Origin: Planctomycetaceae bacterium
GTDB lineage: Bacteria > Planctomycetota > UBA1135 > GCA-002686595
Assembly: GCA_016125265.1 (NCBI GenBank)
Contig: WGMC01000043.1
Span: 1 to 64,000, forward strand
Direction: 5' to 3'
Length of the DNA stretch: 64,000 bases
A model generated the notes under the pieces. That model did not search any database and was not told where the DNA came from. It worked only from the letters and a program-made list of their open reading frames with translations. Both the position numbers and the translations under genes were made by a program. Shown here piece by piece: positions 35,397-44,210 of this stretch (its first letter is position 1; every line of letters starts with the position of its first letter).

Positions 35397-35939
35397 ATGG
35401 TGCGCATCGCGTTGGGTTGTTCGGCGTCCGCGGCCCTGCACAAGGGGGCGGATCTCTCCAGCAAACTGACTCAAAGTGGTCACGAGGTGCGCGTCGTCTT
35501 GACCGCGCGCGCGGCGGAGTTGATCTCACCGCAGCTCTTCGAGGCGCTGACCTCCCAGCCGGCGCACGTCGCGGAGTTCGGGGCCGCACGCAAAGGCGCA
35601 ATGGACCACATCCAGCTCTCCCAATGGGCCGAGATGTGGTTGCTCGCGCCCGCGGGAGCGGATCTGATCGCGAAGCTCGCCCACGGCATGGCCGACGACC
35701 TTCTGACGACCGCAATTCTGGCGACTCCGCTCTCCGTGCCGCGCCTTCTCGCGCCCGCGATGAATCCCCACATGCTGGGCCACCCGGCGACGAAGCGCAA
35801 TCTCGACCTGCTCGAGGGGGACGGATGGCGTATCCTGGGCAGCGGGGACGGCCACATGGCGTGCGGTGTGCACGGCGCGGGTCGCCTTCTGGAACCCGCC
35901 GAGATCCTGGCGCGGGTGGCGGCGGAGCTCCAGCGATGA
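35397..35939 (+). CDS. coaC: Phosphopantothenoylcysteine decarboxylase (CoaC, stand-alone)
   Basis: This 180-residue flavoprotein is equivalent to the N-terminal half of CoaBC. The catalytic H71 lies in M-D-H-I-Q-L-S-Q-W, the P-A-M-N-P-H-M motif is at 120-126, and C156 in G-H-M-A-C-G is the substrate-clamp cysteine. The protein ends where the ligase domain would begin in the fused enzyme. The ATG follows directly on the gmk stop, and the gene overlaps coaB by 4 bases, so both halves are still made together. Confidence 0.92.
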   Translation: MVRIALGCSASAALHKGADLSSKLTQSGHEVRVVLTARAAELISPQLFEALTSQPAHVAEFGAARKGAMDHIQLSQWAEMWLLAPAGADLIAKLAHGMADDLLTTAILATPLSVPRLLAPAMNPHMLGHPATKRNLDLLEGDGWRILGSGDGHMACGVHGAGRLLEPAEILARVAAELQR

Positions 35940-36814
35940 GTGCAAAGAAGAAAGTGGGCGCGAAGAAGGCGACGGCCGCGAAGTCGAGCGCGGCGAAGAC
36001 TTCGAAGAAGCAGGCCAAGCGAACTCCGAAGGCGAAGGCCGAGGAGAAGCCGAAGGCGCGCAAGGCGGCCGCCAAGTCGCGCGAGCGCACCGGCGCCGAG
36101 GCCTCCGAGGCGGTCGCCAGGGAAGTGGCCGCCGAAACCGCCGCGCGCACCAAACACCTGAAGCGCCGTGTGCTCGTCACCGCCGGCCCCACCCACGAAC
36201 ACGTGGATCCGGTGCGCTACTTGACCAACGAATCGACGGGCAAGATGGGCTTCGAGATCGCGCGCGCCGCCGCAGCCCGCGGATTCGAGGTGGTGCTCAT
36301 CGCCGGGCCGGTGACGCTCGAAACGCCCCGCGGCGTGCGGCGTGTCGACGTGCTGACGGCCCTCGAGATGTTGGCGGCGCTCGAGGCCGAGTTCGACAAC
36401 TGCGACGCGCTCTTCATGGCCGCCGCGGTCGCCGATTGGCGCCCCAAACGCAAGCTCACCGGCAAGTGGCGCGCGAAGGACGATGGCGCGGAAACGGCCA
36501 CGATCGAGTTGGTGCGCAACCCGGACCTTCTGGCCACGGTCACCGGCGCCGCGGCCGACCCGCGCCGGCGTCCCGTGAAGAAGGGCGCACGCCTCGTGGT
36601 GGGATTTGCGCTCGAAACGGCCGGCGGCCCGCGCCGGGCCCGCGCCAAACTGCACAAGAAGGGCGCGGATTACGTGATCCTCAACGATCCCTCGGCGCTC
36701 GGCGCGGACACGACCCGCGTCACACTGTTCGGTCGCGACGGCTCCGAACAGAGCCTGACGGGCACCAAAACCGCCGTGGCCCGGGCGCTGGTGGACCTGC
36801 CGCAGATCCCCTGA
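35936..36814 (+). CDS. coaB: Phosphopantothenate-cysteine ligase (CoaB) with Lys/Ala-rich tail
   Basis: This is a 292-residue protein. Residues about 80-290 are the ligase half of CoaBC: V-L-V-T-A-G-P-T-H-E-H-V-D-P-V-R-Y-L-T-N-E-S-T-G-K-M-G, A-A-A-V-A-D-W-R-P, K-L-x-T-G-K-like and I-L-N-D-P-S-A-L-G. The first 75 residues are an Ala/Lys-rich extension (KKKVGAKKATAAK and similar) resembling the C-terminal tail of histone H1 and bacterial H1-like proteins, with no counterpart in normal CoaB. It may bind nucleic acid or simply be a linker. Start at the ATG overlapping coaC. Confidence 0.9.
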   Translation: MSAKKKVGAKKATAAKSSAAKTSKKQAKRTPKAKAEEKPKARKAAAKSRERTGAEASEAVAREVAAETAARTKHLKRRVLVTAGPTHEHVDPVRYLTNESTGKMGFEIARAAAARGFEVVLIAGPVTLETPRGVRRVDVLTALEMLAALEAEFDNCDALFMAAAVADWRPKRKLTGKWRAKDDGAETATIELVRNPDLLATVTGAAADPRRRPVKKGARLVVGFALETAGGPRRARAKLHKKGADYVILNDPSALGADTTRVTLFGRDGSEQSLTGTKTAVARALVDLPQIP

Positions 36815-36840
36815 GGAAGCCGGCCGTAAGCTGACCGCGG

Positions 36841-36854
36841 GGGCCTTGGGGCCC
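36841..36854 (+). terminator. Weak hairpin after the tpiA-coaB operon
   Basis: GGGCC at 36841-36845 pairs with GGCCC at 36850-36854 across a 4-base loop, followed by GATTTC. The stem is short and the T-run poor. It is the only hairpin seen close behind coaB. Confidence 0.3.
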
Positions 36855-36997
36855 GATTTCGGTCCTCTAGCGGCCGAAGGGGAACAAGTTTTGCGCAAGG
36901 GCGTAGGGGCGAAAGGCCGACTCTAGGCTAGGATTCCAGCAATCCAACGAGCCGACGGACGCCTGGCCACGCCAGGGTTCTGCGCACCCGGGCAGGG

Positions 36998-38755
36998 GTG
37001 CCGCGCAAGGACGCGCGATCGGCCGGACGCGACAGCGAACCTTCGCTCGCCGCGCCCAAACGCACGACGTTCGCTTTCGCGGAACGCGTGCATCGGGCTG
37101 CGGCGCCCTGCCCCGGGGTTCGCGAGGCCGCGCTCCAGGCGACGACTTCGGGACGGGCTCCAGGTGGAGCGCCGACCGGCGTTGCGCCATGGGTTCGATC
37201 CTCGAACTCCACCCTCCGTACATCAGGTAGGTCTCTCATTTCTTCCTCCGCTTCGCCGGCCGCGACCGGCTTCCGTTCCCTTCCCCTTTCCAACCCCCTC
37301 CTGCGCGCCATCGAGGCTGCGGGTTTCACCGAGCCCCGCCCCATCCAGGCGGCGGCCCTGCCCCACGCCCTGGCGGGCCGCGACGTGCTCGGCTTGGCGC
37401 AAACGGGCACCGGCAAAACGGCGGCCTTCGCGCTGCCGATCTTGGAGCGCATCGTCGCCCGCGGCGCGCGCCCCAAGGTGCACCCGCGCTCCGTCGCCTC
37501 GCCCACTGCGTTGATCGTGGCGCCCACGCGCGAACTGGCTTCTCAAATCCACGACGAGTTCAAGCGCCTCGGCAAGTTCACGCCCATGGTGTCCGCCGTG
37601 ATCTTCGGCGGTGTGGGCCAACCCGGTCAGGTGCGCGAACTCTCGCGTCACCCCGACGTTGTCGTGGCCTGCCCGGGCCGTCTGCTCGACTTGATCGAGC
37701 AGGGCCTCATCAGCTTGAACGCCGTCGAAACGCTCGTGCTCGACGAAGCGGACCACATGTTCGACATGGGCTTCTTGCCCAGCATCCGGCGCATCGTGGC
37801 GAAGCTGCCCAAACGCCGCCAAAGCCTCTTTTTCTCGGCGACCATGCCGCGCGAACTGCGCAAGCTCGCCGATGATCTCTTGACCAACCCCGCCGTGTGC
37901 GAGTTGGCGCACTCGCGACCCCCTGAGACCATCGAACACGCGCTCTATTCCGTGGACGAGCCCGCCAAGCTGGGCCTGCTCCGCGATCTGCTTTCCGGAT
38001 CGGACTTCCGCTCCGCGATCGTGTTCTTGCGCACCAAACACCGCGCCAAGCGCCTGGCGCAGCAGCTTGAAAAACTGGGCCACCGCGCCGTCGCGCTGCA
38101 GGGCAACCTCAGCCAGAGCCAGCGCGAGAAGGCCATGGGCGGCTTCCGCGACGGCACGTTTGAGATCCTGGTGGCGACGGACATCGCCGCCCGCGGCATC
38201 GACGTCGAGAAGGTCAGCCACGTCGTGAACTACGACCTGCCCACGACCCCGGAGGCCTACACACACCGCATCGGCCGCACGGGCCGCTCCGAGTGCACGG
38301 GACGCGCGTACAGCTTCGCCACGCCCGCCGACGGCGACATGGTGCGCGCCATCGAGAAGCACCTGGGCTCGAAACTGCCGCGCGCGGACCGCAGCTCGGT
38401 GCAAATCTCCGCCGCGGGCCCGAGCCCGGTGGCGGACTTCTCGCGCCCCGCCCAACCGCCGCGCGGCGGCCGCGGCGCGCGCCCCGCCCACGGCGGCTCG
38501 CGTGGCGCATCCAAGGGCGGCTCGAAGTCGGCCTCCGCACCCAAACCCGCCGCCGGCCGCCGCGGCGCGAAGGCGAGCCCGGAGCGCTCCCCGAGCCGCG
38601 GCCGCTCGGCCGACGCCTGGGACAGCGTGCCCACGCGTCGCACCAACGACACCCGCCGCGCGCCCCAGGCCAAAACCACGGCGCGGACCCAATCCTCCGC
38701 ACCCAAGTCCGACAGCCCCCGCGGCCCCGCCAGCAACTTCGGCGCGGGCCTCTGA
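36998..38755 (+). CDS. rhlE: DEAD-box RNA helicase, RhlE-type
   Basis: This is a DEAD-box helicase of up to 585 residues. The core has the Q-motif (F-T-E-P-R-P-I-Q), motif I A-Q-T-G-T-G-K-T, P-T-R-E-L-A, motif II L-D-E-A-D, motif III S-A-T, and the C-terminal motifs V-A-T-D-I-A-A-R-G-I-D and H-R-I-G-R-T-G-R. The last 130 residues are basic, Gly/Ser/Pro-rich and disordered, as in cold-shock and ribosome-assembly helicases. The N-terminal 80 residues before F-R-S-L-P-L are not family-like; no ATG lies near the core, so a GTG at 36998 or 37088 may be used. The 3' end has a decayed second copy at 43790-43903. Confidence 0.88.
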   Translation: MPRKDARSAGRDSEPSLAAPKRTTFAFAERVHRAAAPCPGVREAALQATTSGRAPGGAPTGVAPWVRSSNSTLRTSGRSLISSSASPAATGFRSLPLSNPLLRAIEAAGFTEPRPIQAAALPHALAGRDVLGLAQTGTGKTAAFALPILERIVARGARPKVHPRSVASPTALIVAPTRELASQIHDEFKRLGKFTPMVSAVIFGGVGQPGQVRELSRHPDVVVACPGRLLDLIEQGLISLNAVETLVLDEADHMFDMGFLPSIRRIVAKLPKRRQSLFFSATMPRELRKLADDLLTNPAVCELAHSRPPETIEHALYSVDEPAKLGLLRDLLSGSDFRSAIVFLRTKHRAKRLAQQLEKLGHRAVALQGNLSQSQREKAMGGFRDGTFEILVATDIAARGIDVEKVSHVVNYDLPTTPEAYTHRIGRTGRSECTGRAYSFATPADGDMVRAIEKHLGSKLPRADRSSVQISAAGPSPVADFSRPAQPPRGGRGARPAHGGSRGASKGGSKSASAPKPAAGRRGAKASPERSPSRGRSADAWDSVPTRRTNDTRRAPQAKTTARTQSSAPKSDSPRGPASNFGAGL

Positions 38756-39374
38756 TCCGCTCGCGCGGCGTCGCCTAGCGGCAACAAGGTCACGCAGAGT
38801 CGGGCGTCCGCGCCTCCCCGCCTCGGGGGCGCGCGGCCGCCGGGTCCCTCCTTTGGCGGACGGATCGGCGCCTGCCGAGCGCGCAGTCGAATGCCCCGCG
38901 GGCGATCCACTCTTCGCCGCGGCTGGGTCTCGAGTGGCCGAGTGTGAGCCAGAGGCGCGGGGCGATCGGATCGCCGACTTTCGACCCACTCCCCCCGGTC
39001 TGGTAGAGACTGTGCACACTCCGGGACATCTCGTAGAGAGGGCCTGCGGCCTGATCACCCAGAGGGCTAGGAATCCCTGGACCGAAGTTGGGGGTTGCCT
39101 CAGAAGGGCAGTCCGACTCGGCCGGCGGCGGCCGGGATGCGGCGGCACCTGCGGTCGCGGCCGTCCAGCGCGACCTCGATTGGCTGACTGGTGGCGATGG
39201 CGCTGCCATCGCGGGGCGCGGGCCGATCGCCCGGCGGGGGCCCAGGCCACGTCGCCACCGTCCTGTCATCCATTTTTCCTTGACCGAGTGGGGGCCTTAC
39301 GTGAGGTTTGGAAAGCAGATCGACCCGCCTCGGTCGCCACCTCGCATTCGCAACCCTCGTCCCCCACGAACCCC
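38756..39374. other. Intergenic region without recognisable genes
   Basis: These 619 bases between the helicase and the oxidase-like gene contain short open frames on both strands but none with genome-like codon use or a family match. No tRNA, transposase remnant or strong hairpin was identified. Confidence 0.5.
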
Positions 39375-41229
39375 ATGCGCCTCCCCGCTGGACTCGCCCT
39401 CGTCCTGTTTTCCGCGTCCGCCGCCGCCGCTGCCCCCCCCCCCGCAGAATCCGGCCGAGGTAGGCCAATGGGGCGGCTGCGTCTGGAACTGGCAGGCTGA
39501 AATGGACCCGGACTACGTGCATTGCCCGCCAGAGGGCGGCGAAGAGCACGACCATGGCTCGAACTTCCGAGAGATCGCCCACGCCGCGCTGATCCCCGTG
39601 GGCCAGTACGCGGGCCACATCTTGCTTTGGAACTACGACGTCACGTCGACCCAGACGACCGCGTCGTTCCTCGTGAACCCGCTCGTAGCGAACTGCGGAC
39701 CAGCCCTCACGGAGTTGCCGCAGGCGCTCGCGTCGAACATCTTCTGCTCGGGCCACACGTTCCTCCCCGATGGTTCCCTTGTGGCGGTGGGAGGCTTTCC
39801 GGCTGGGACCAGTTCCCACAACGCGGCCTTTCGTTTCAATCCCCGGGCGCTGAACGGGGTGGGTTCGACACCGCCTCCGACCCCGTGGCAACCCTGGCCG
39901 AGCACCGGGAGTGTGATGACGCTCGCGCGCTACTACCCGACCGCGCTCTTGCTCAACCGCAGATCGCTCCTGTCGCCGACTGGGTGGCACTTGGACGGCG
40001 CCTCGGTCATGGTGCTTGGCGGACCAAAGTCCATCGTTGGCGACCTCGGCAACGCGCTGTGGGAGTTCCAGGAGAACGCCCTCACGAACTGGCGGCAGGT
40101 GTATTGGCCGACGACTGCGGACCAAAGCTACGACATCGTCTCTCCGGCGAACTTCGCCGACGACGCTCGCTCGGATTCGTATCCGCGAGCTCTACAGCTT
40201 TCGAATGGCGACATCTTCGTGGCGGGCGATGTGGACACGGCTGCCGGCCAGCCGTCGACTGCCCACGGCAAGACTTGGCGGATTCGGACTCCGACGCCAA
40301 CGCGCCCGTGGGAACTGCACCGCGGTCCGGTGATGGCCACCGACCGCCACTACGGAACGGCAGTGTTGTTGCACCGGGAGAACCAGCCAGATCGGCTCCT
40401 CGTGCTTGGAGGCTCGGTGGCCCCGTCCGTCGGGCCGCTGGCGCCGACAGCGTCGGTGCAGGAGTTGCGTCCGACGGGTGATCCGAGCTTTCCCTACGAC
40501 TGGTCCAACCGCGCCCCGCTCACACAACCGCGGGTCTGGCTCAACGGGGTAGTGCTGCCCACGGGGGACGTCCTGGTCACAGGTGGGGCGAGCTCGCCGA
40601 GCCAACCCGTCTATGCGCCCGAGCTCTACCGCGTAGGAAGCAACCCCGGCGCCCCGGTAGATCCAACGAACTTCTCCACGCTCATGGCCACCCCCCCCGT
40701 GGTGGCAGGTTGTCCCGGGAACTCTGGTCCCACGCCACGTCTTTACCACCATGTGGCCGTGCTGCTTCCCAACGGAAAGGTCTTCATCGCCGGTGGCGAG
40801 AGTCGTCACCCGGAGCCCAGCTCCCACTTCACAGCCGAGTTGTTCGAGCCTCCGTACCTGTCCCACGGGCTTCCGCCCGTCATTGACGACGCCCCGGCGC
40901 AGGTAGCCCTTGCCTCGGTGGGCAACGTGCCGACCTTCGTTCTGAAGACCAGCATGCCGATTGGGGATACGTTGGACCGTGTGGTCTTGTTGCGACCCGC
41001 GTCCGTAACGCACCACTTCGACGTGGATCAGCGGTACGTCGAACTGGAACTGGGCAACTCCTTTGCCTCGGTCCATCCGGAGCTGAATCTCGTGAGCTAC
41101 ACGACGACCGTGAGGGCCCCCGACGAGATGCTTGCCCCGCCGGGCTGGTACATGCTGTTCGTGGTTTCGACGAAGAGCGGCACCGGGCACCGAGTGCCCA
41201 GCGTCGGCGAGTTTGTGAGGTTCCAATGA
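39375..41229 (+). CDS. Secreted galactose/glyoxal-oxidase-like protein, frameshifted at poly-C
   Basis: The ATG at 39375 begins a signal peptide (MRLPAGLALVLFSASAAAAA) that runs into a tract of 11 C (39433-39443). The rest of the protein is in the +1 frame. With 10 C the product would be one continuous chain of about 617 residues. The body is a seven-bladed kelch/propeller followed by the galactose-oxidase early-set domain (DUF1929). Expected copper-site residues are present: the cysteine in N-I-F-C-S-G-H-T, the tyrosine in L-A-R-Y-Y-P-T-A, Y-H in R-L-Y-H-H-V-A-V-L-L, and the histidine in S-V-T-H-H-F-D-V-D-Q-R. It would be a copper radical oxidase acting outside the cell. The stop overlaps the next gene start (ATGA). 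Slippage, phase variation or an assembly error could explain the frame break. Confidence 0.85.
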
Positions 41230-43514
41230 GTGCGTTCCTGATCGGCTTGGTGCTCACTGCGGTCCAGGGCAGCGGCGGGGAAGTCGCAAACCCGGGCCTT
41301 AGCTTTGTGGAGAATCGCGGGCAGTGGGCGCAGCACGTGGAGTTTGCGGCGCTTTGGGCTGCGGATGGGAGGCGCGGGGCACTGCGAGCGGAACGTGGGC
41401 GGCTCGTGCTGCAGGTCGACGACCTGGAGCGCTCCGTGCGCGAGGTCGTGGCCTACGAACTCGACGGCGGGGCGGACTGGCGGCCAGAAGGACGCGGGGA
41501 GGTGGCGCGCCACCACGCATTCCTCGGGAACGATCCCGACAAGTGGGTGAAGAACGCGGTGGCGTTCGAGCGCCTGGTCTATGTGGACGAAATCGGCCAC
41601 GAGCGCCTGGAAGTGAGCTGGTCTGCCGGAAGCGTCGAGTTGCGTTCGCCGAGCGGCGCTGTGCAACTAGTAGGAGGCACGGCGGGAAGCGCCTTCGCGC
41701 CATCGACCATCGCGGTGTCTGGCGCCACATCCCTCGAAGCCGAGAAGGGCGTGATCTGGGCCACGTATTTTGGCGGCGCGATGGGGTGGCTCGAGGGGTT
41801 CGTCGACGGCGAGTTGAACCCACAAGGCGATCGACTCATCGCCGGCGGAGTGACCAACGCGCCCGACTTCCCTACCACGCCCGGTGTGTACAGCTTTGGA
41901 CCTCCAACGGAGGATTTTCGCGACTTCGTTGTTGTCGTCTTTGCCGCAGACACAGGCCGCCTACTTTGGTCGACGACGTTCGGCGGGTCGCAAGAAGAAA
42001 CCACGTTGAGGCTCGCGATCGGGCAGGACGGCCGTATTGTCTTCGGCGGCAGAACACAGTCTGACAACTTCCCGGTCACTCCGGGTGCTCTTTACCCGAC
42101 TCAAGTCGGTGCATCGGCGCTTGGCGGCCTGTCCGCAGATGGTACTGAGCTATTGTTCTCGACCTACTTCGTAGGCGTGGGGCCGCGCATCGCCTTACGC
42201 TCCGACGGTTCCATCGCGGTCGGAGACGCGGCCTTGGACGGCGCGCCCGTCACACAGGGCGCCTACGACGGCAGCCCCAACGGGCAGATGGATGCGCTAG
42301 TTGCTTTGTTGGCGCCCGACGGGTCGGCGGTCCTGTGGGCCACTTACCTGGGCGGGAGTGGAACGGACGAGCTGAGGGCGCTGACAGTACTACCCGACGA
42401 CGCCATCGCCGTGACGGGCCGCACGGGGAGCTGGACTTTTCCCAAGACCCCCGGGGCGTTTTCGACCACTCCTCCCGCTCCCGGTAGTTCTGGGGGCGCT
42501 GCCTCGTTCGTGACAGTCATCGAGCCCCACGGCGGCGCACTGCGTTGGTCCGCCATGGTCGGTGGATTCGGACCTGGTTCGAACTTCAATCCACCCGAAT
42601 CCAACGCGATCGCGGTGGGCCATGACGGTCGCATCGCCATCGCGGGCACTATCCGGGGATCTTACCTCCCGCCGGGATTCGCCAGCGCCCAGCCGACGTT
42701 CGGCGGAGTGCCCTTCGATGGATTTGTGCTCGTTCTCGCGCCGGATGGGTCGAAAGTGCTCGGCACGACGTACGCGGGGGGGGGTGATTGGGACTTCGTG
42801 CAAGGGCTGGCGTTCGACGAGAGCGGGGTGGTGTGGATCACTGGCGCTGGAACATTCGGCACACCCACCACCACAGCGGTCGCGGAGACCGACGAACTCC
42901 AGATCGCCCGCCTGACTCCGGATCTCAGTCGGTACCTGCACAGCCAGCGTCTAGCAGGTCTGACCGCCGGCGGTTCGGCCATCCTGCCGATGGACCGCGG
43001 CCGCGCCGCCATCGTTGGCACTGTCTTCTCGAACGCCCTGCCCACCACCCCGGGAGCCGTCTTCCCGGAGTTCCAAGGTGGCCAGAGCGACGGCATCGCC
43101 ATGGTGCACTCGATGCTGCCCGCCGGCGTGGTCGCCGTTGGCCGCTCAGGCCCACCATGCGATGCGGACGCGTACCTGGCCGTCGTCGGCCCGTCCGCGG
43201 CCGGAGCCGCCGGATTCACGTTCTACGCCTCCCAGTTGCCCGGCAACGCAGCCGGCTGGCTCGTCGTGGGCCTGCCGGCCGCGCCAACGGCGCTCTTCCG
43301 CTCGGGCCCCGCGCTCGCCGTCGACATCACTGGCTCCTTCGCCCTGCTTCCCTGGACGACCGACGCCGCCGGATACGCGCATCTCGAAATTGGCCTCCCC
43401 GAAGCCCTGGGCGGCGCCCAGATCGCTGCCCAAGCGGTGTTCCTCGACCCCAACTCCTGCAACCCTCTCGGCCTCGCCTGGACCCACGGCCTCTCCATCC
43501 ACGTGGCGCCCTAG
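41226..43514 (+). CDS. Secreted SBBP beta-propeller protein
   Basis: This is a 762-residue protein with a short hydrophobic start (FLIGLVLTAVQG). An N-terminal domain of about 170 residues (F-V-E-N-R-G-Q-W-A-Q-H-V-E-F and V-K-N-A-V-A-F-E-R-L-V-Y-V-D-E-I-G) is followed by five or more SBBP-type repeats. These show the pattern L-x-W-A/S-T-Y-L/F-G-G-S, then A-I-A-V-T-G-R-T and F-P-x-T-P-G-A-F. The last 110 residues form the beta-sandwich seen at the end of many secreted planctomycete proteins, possibly a sorting or anchoring domain. Translation is coupled to the oxidase-like gene by ATGA. No enzymatic motif is present; binding or structural function is likely. Confidence 0.85.
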   Translation: MSAFLIGLVLTAVQGSGGEVANPGLSFVENRGQWAQHVEFAALWAADGRRGALRAERGRLVLQVDDLERSVREVVAYELDGGADWRPEGRGEVARHHAFLGNDPDKWVKNAVAFERLVYVDEIGHERLEVSWSAGSVELRSPSGAVQLVGGTAGSAFAPSTIAVSGATSLEAEKGVIWATYFGGAMGWLEGFVDGELNPQGDRLIAGGVTNAPDFPTTPGVYSFGPPTEDFRDFVVVVFAADTGRLLWSTTFGGSQEETTLRLAIGQDGRIVFGGRTQSDNFPVTPGALYPTQVGASALGGLSADGTELLFSTYFVGVGPRIALRSDGSIAVGDAALDGAPVTQGAYDGSPNGQMDALVALLAPDGSAVLWATYLGGSGTDELRALTVLPDDAIAVTGRTGSWTFPKTPGAFSTTPPAPGSSGGAASFVTVIEPHGGALRWSAMVGGFGPGSNFNPPESNAIAVGHDGRIAIAGTIRGSYLPPGFASAQPTFGGVPFDGFVLVLAPDGSKVLGTTYAGGGDWDFVQGLAFDESGVVWITGAGTFGTPTTTAVAETDELQIARLTPDLSRYLHSQRLAGLTAGGSAILPMDRGRAAIVGTVFSNALPTTPGAVFPEFQGGQSDGIAMVHSMLPAGVVAVGRSGPPCDADAYLAVVGPSAAGAAGFTFYASQLPGNAAGWLVVGLPAAPTALFRSGPALAVDITGSFALLPWTTDAAGYAHLEIGLPEALGGAQIAAQAVFLDPNSCNPLGLAWTHGLSIHVAP

Positions 43515-44210
43515 CCGCCGCCAAGGGCAGAAGTTCTGCCACGAGCGGTAATCCGCGAAGGCGCGGGCCGGAGACGCGAGGCGGGGCCGCGAGGGCTCGG
43601 CTCGACGAAGTTGCGCCACTGGTCGGCGGGCGCCAGGGCTCCGTGTTACGTCTGGAGATGGGCGTGAGCGCGCGGGATGCGTGCCGCGAGCTATGACAGC
43701 AAGACGAGCCGACCGAAAGTGATCGCCCACGTGCCGTCGCGTCAGCGGTGGCGCAGCGCGTCGATCACGCGGCCGTCGGGCGCACACGCCGCACCATCGA
43801 CACCCGCCGCGCCCCGGCCAAACCGGCCGTATTGACCTAGTCCACCTCGCCCAAATCCGACACCCCCCGCGGCCCCGCAAGTAACGTCGGCGCGGGCCTC
43901 TGATCCGGCGCCTGGGTCGCCTCCGAGCGGCGTGGGTTCAGGCTCGTGCGAGCGGATGCTCCTCTCGAATCGATAGCTTCATCCGCTGGCACGTCCGACG
44001 CTCAGCTAGAATCCGGATCCGAGTTCAGGACCGAGGGAACTCGCAGTGACGCATCACGGCGCGGGCGCGCGCCCCACAACGCGGAGAGGTGGGCGGTCTC
44101 CCGGCGCCAGCGGATGTCGGCATTTGGTTGTGCCTGGCGGGCTACTGGATGCGGGGGCTTTGCTGGGAGGTGGGTTGGGGTTGAGGGGCTAGGGGCTGGG
44201 GCTGCGGCGA
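43515..44210. other. Degraded intergenic region with helicase fragment and G-rich tract
   Basis: No intact gene is visible. The region contains the decayed helicase 3' end described separately and, at 44172-44201, five runs of three or four G separated by 2-4 bases, a G-quadruplex-type motif just past the 3' end of the neighbouring minus-strand gene. Confidence 0.6.
43790..43903 (+). pseudogene. Decayed duplicate of the rhlE 3' end
   Basis: These 114 bases translate to R-T-I-D-T-R-R-A-P-A-K-P-A-V-L-T-stop-S-T and then S-P-K-S-D-T-P-R-G-P-A-S-N-V-G-A-G-L-stop. They align with the last 39 codons of the helicase gene (38639-38755) with one internal amber codon and several substitutions. Similarity continues about 30 bases past the stop. 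Both copies point the same way, 5 kb apart. Confidence 0.88.

Noticed and set aside
39000..39100. Sequence around the GTGCACACTCCGGGACATCTCG segment looked like a possible insertion-sequence end.
   Set aside because: No matching inverted end or transposase fragment was found within the flanking region, so the resemblance is not supported.
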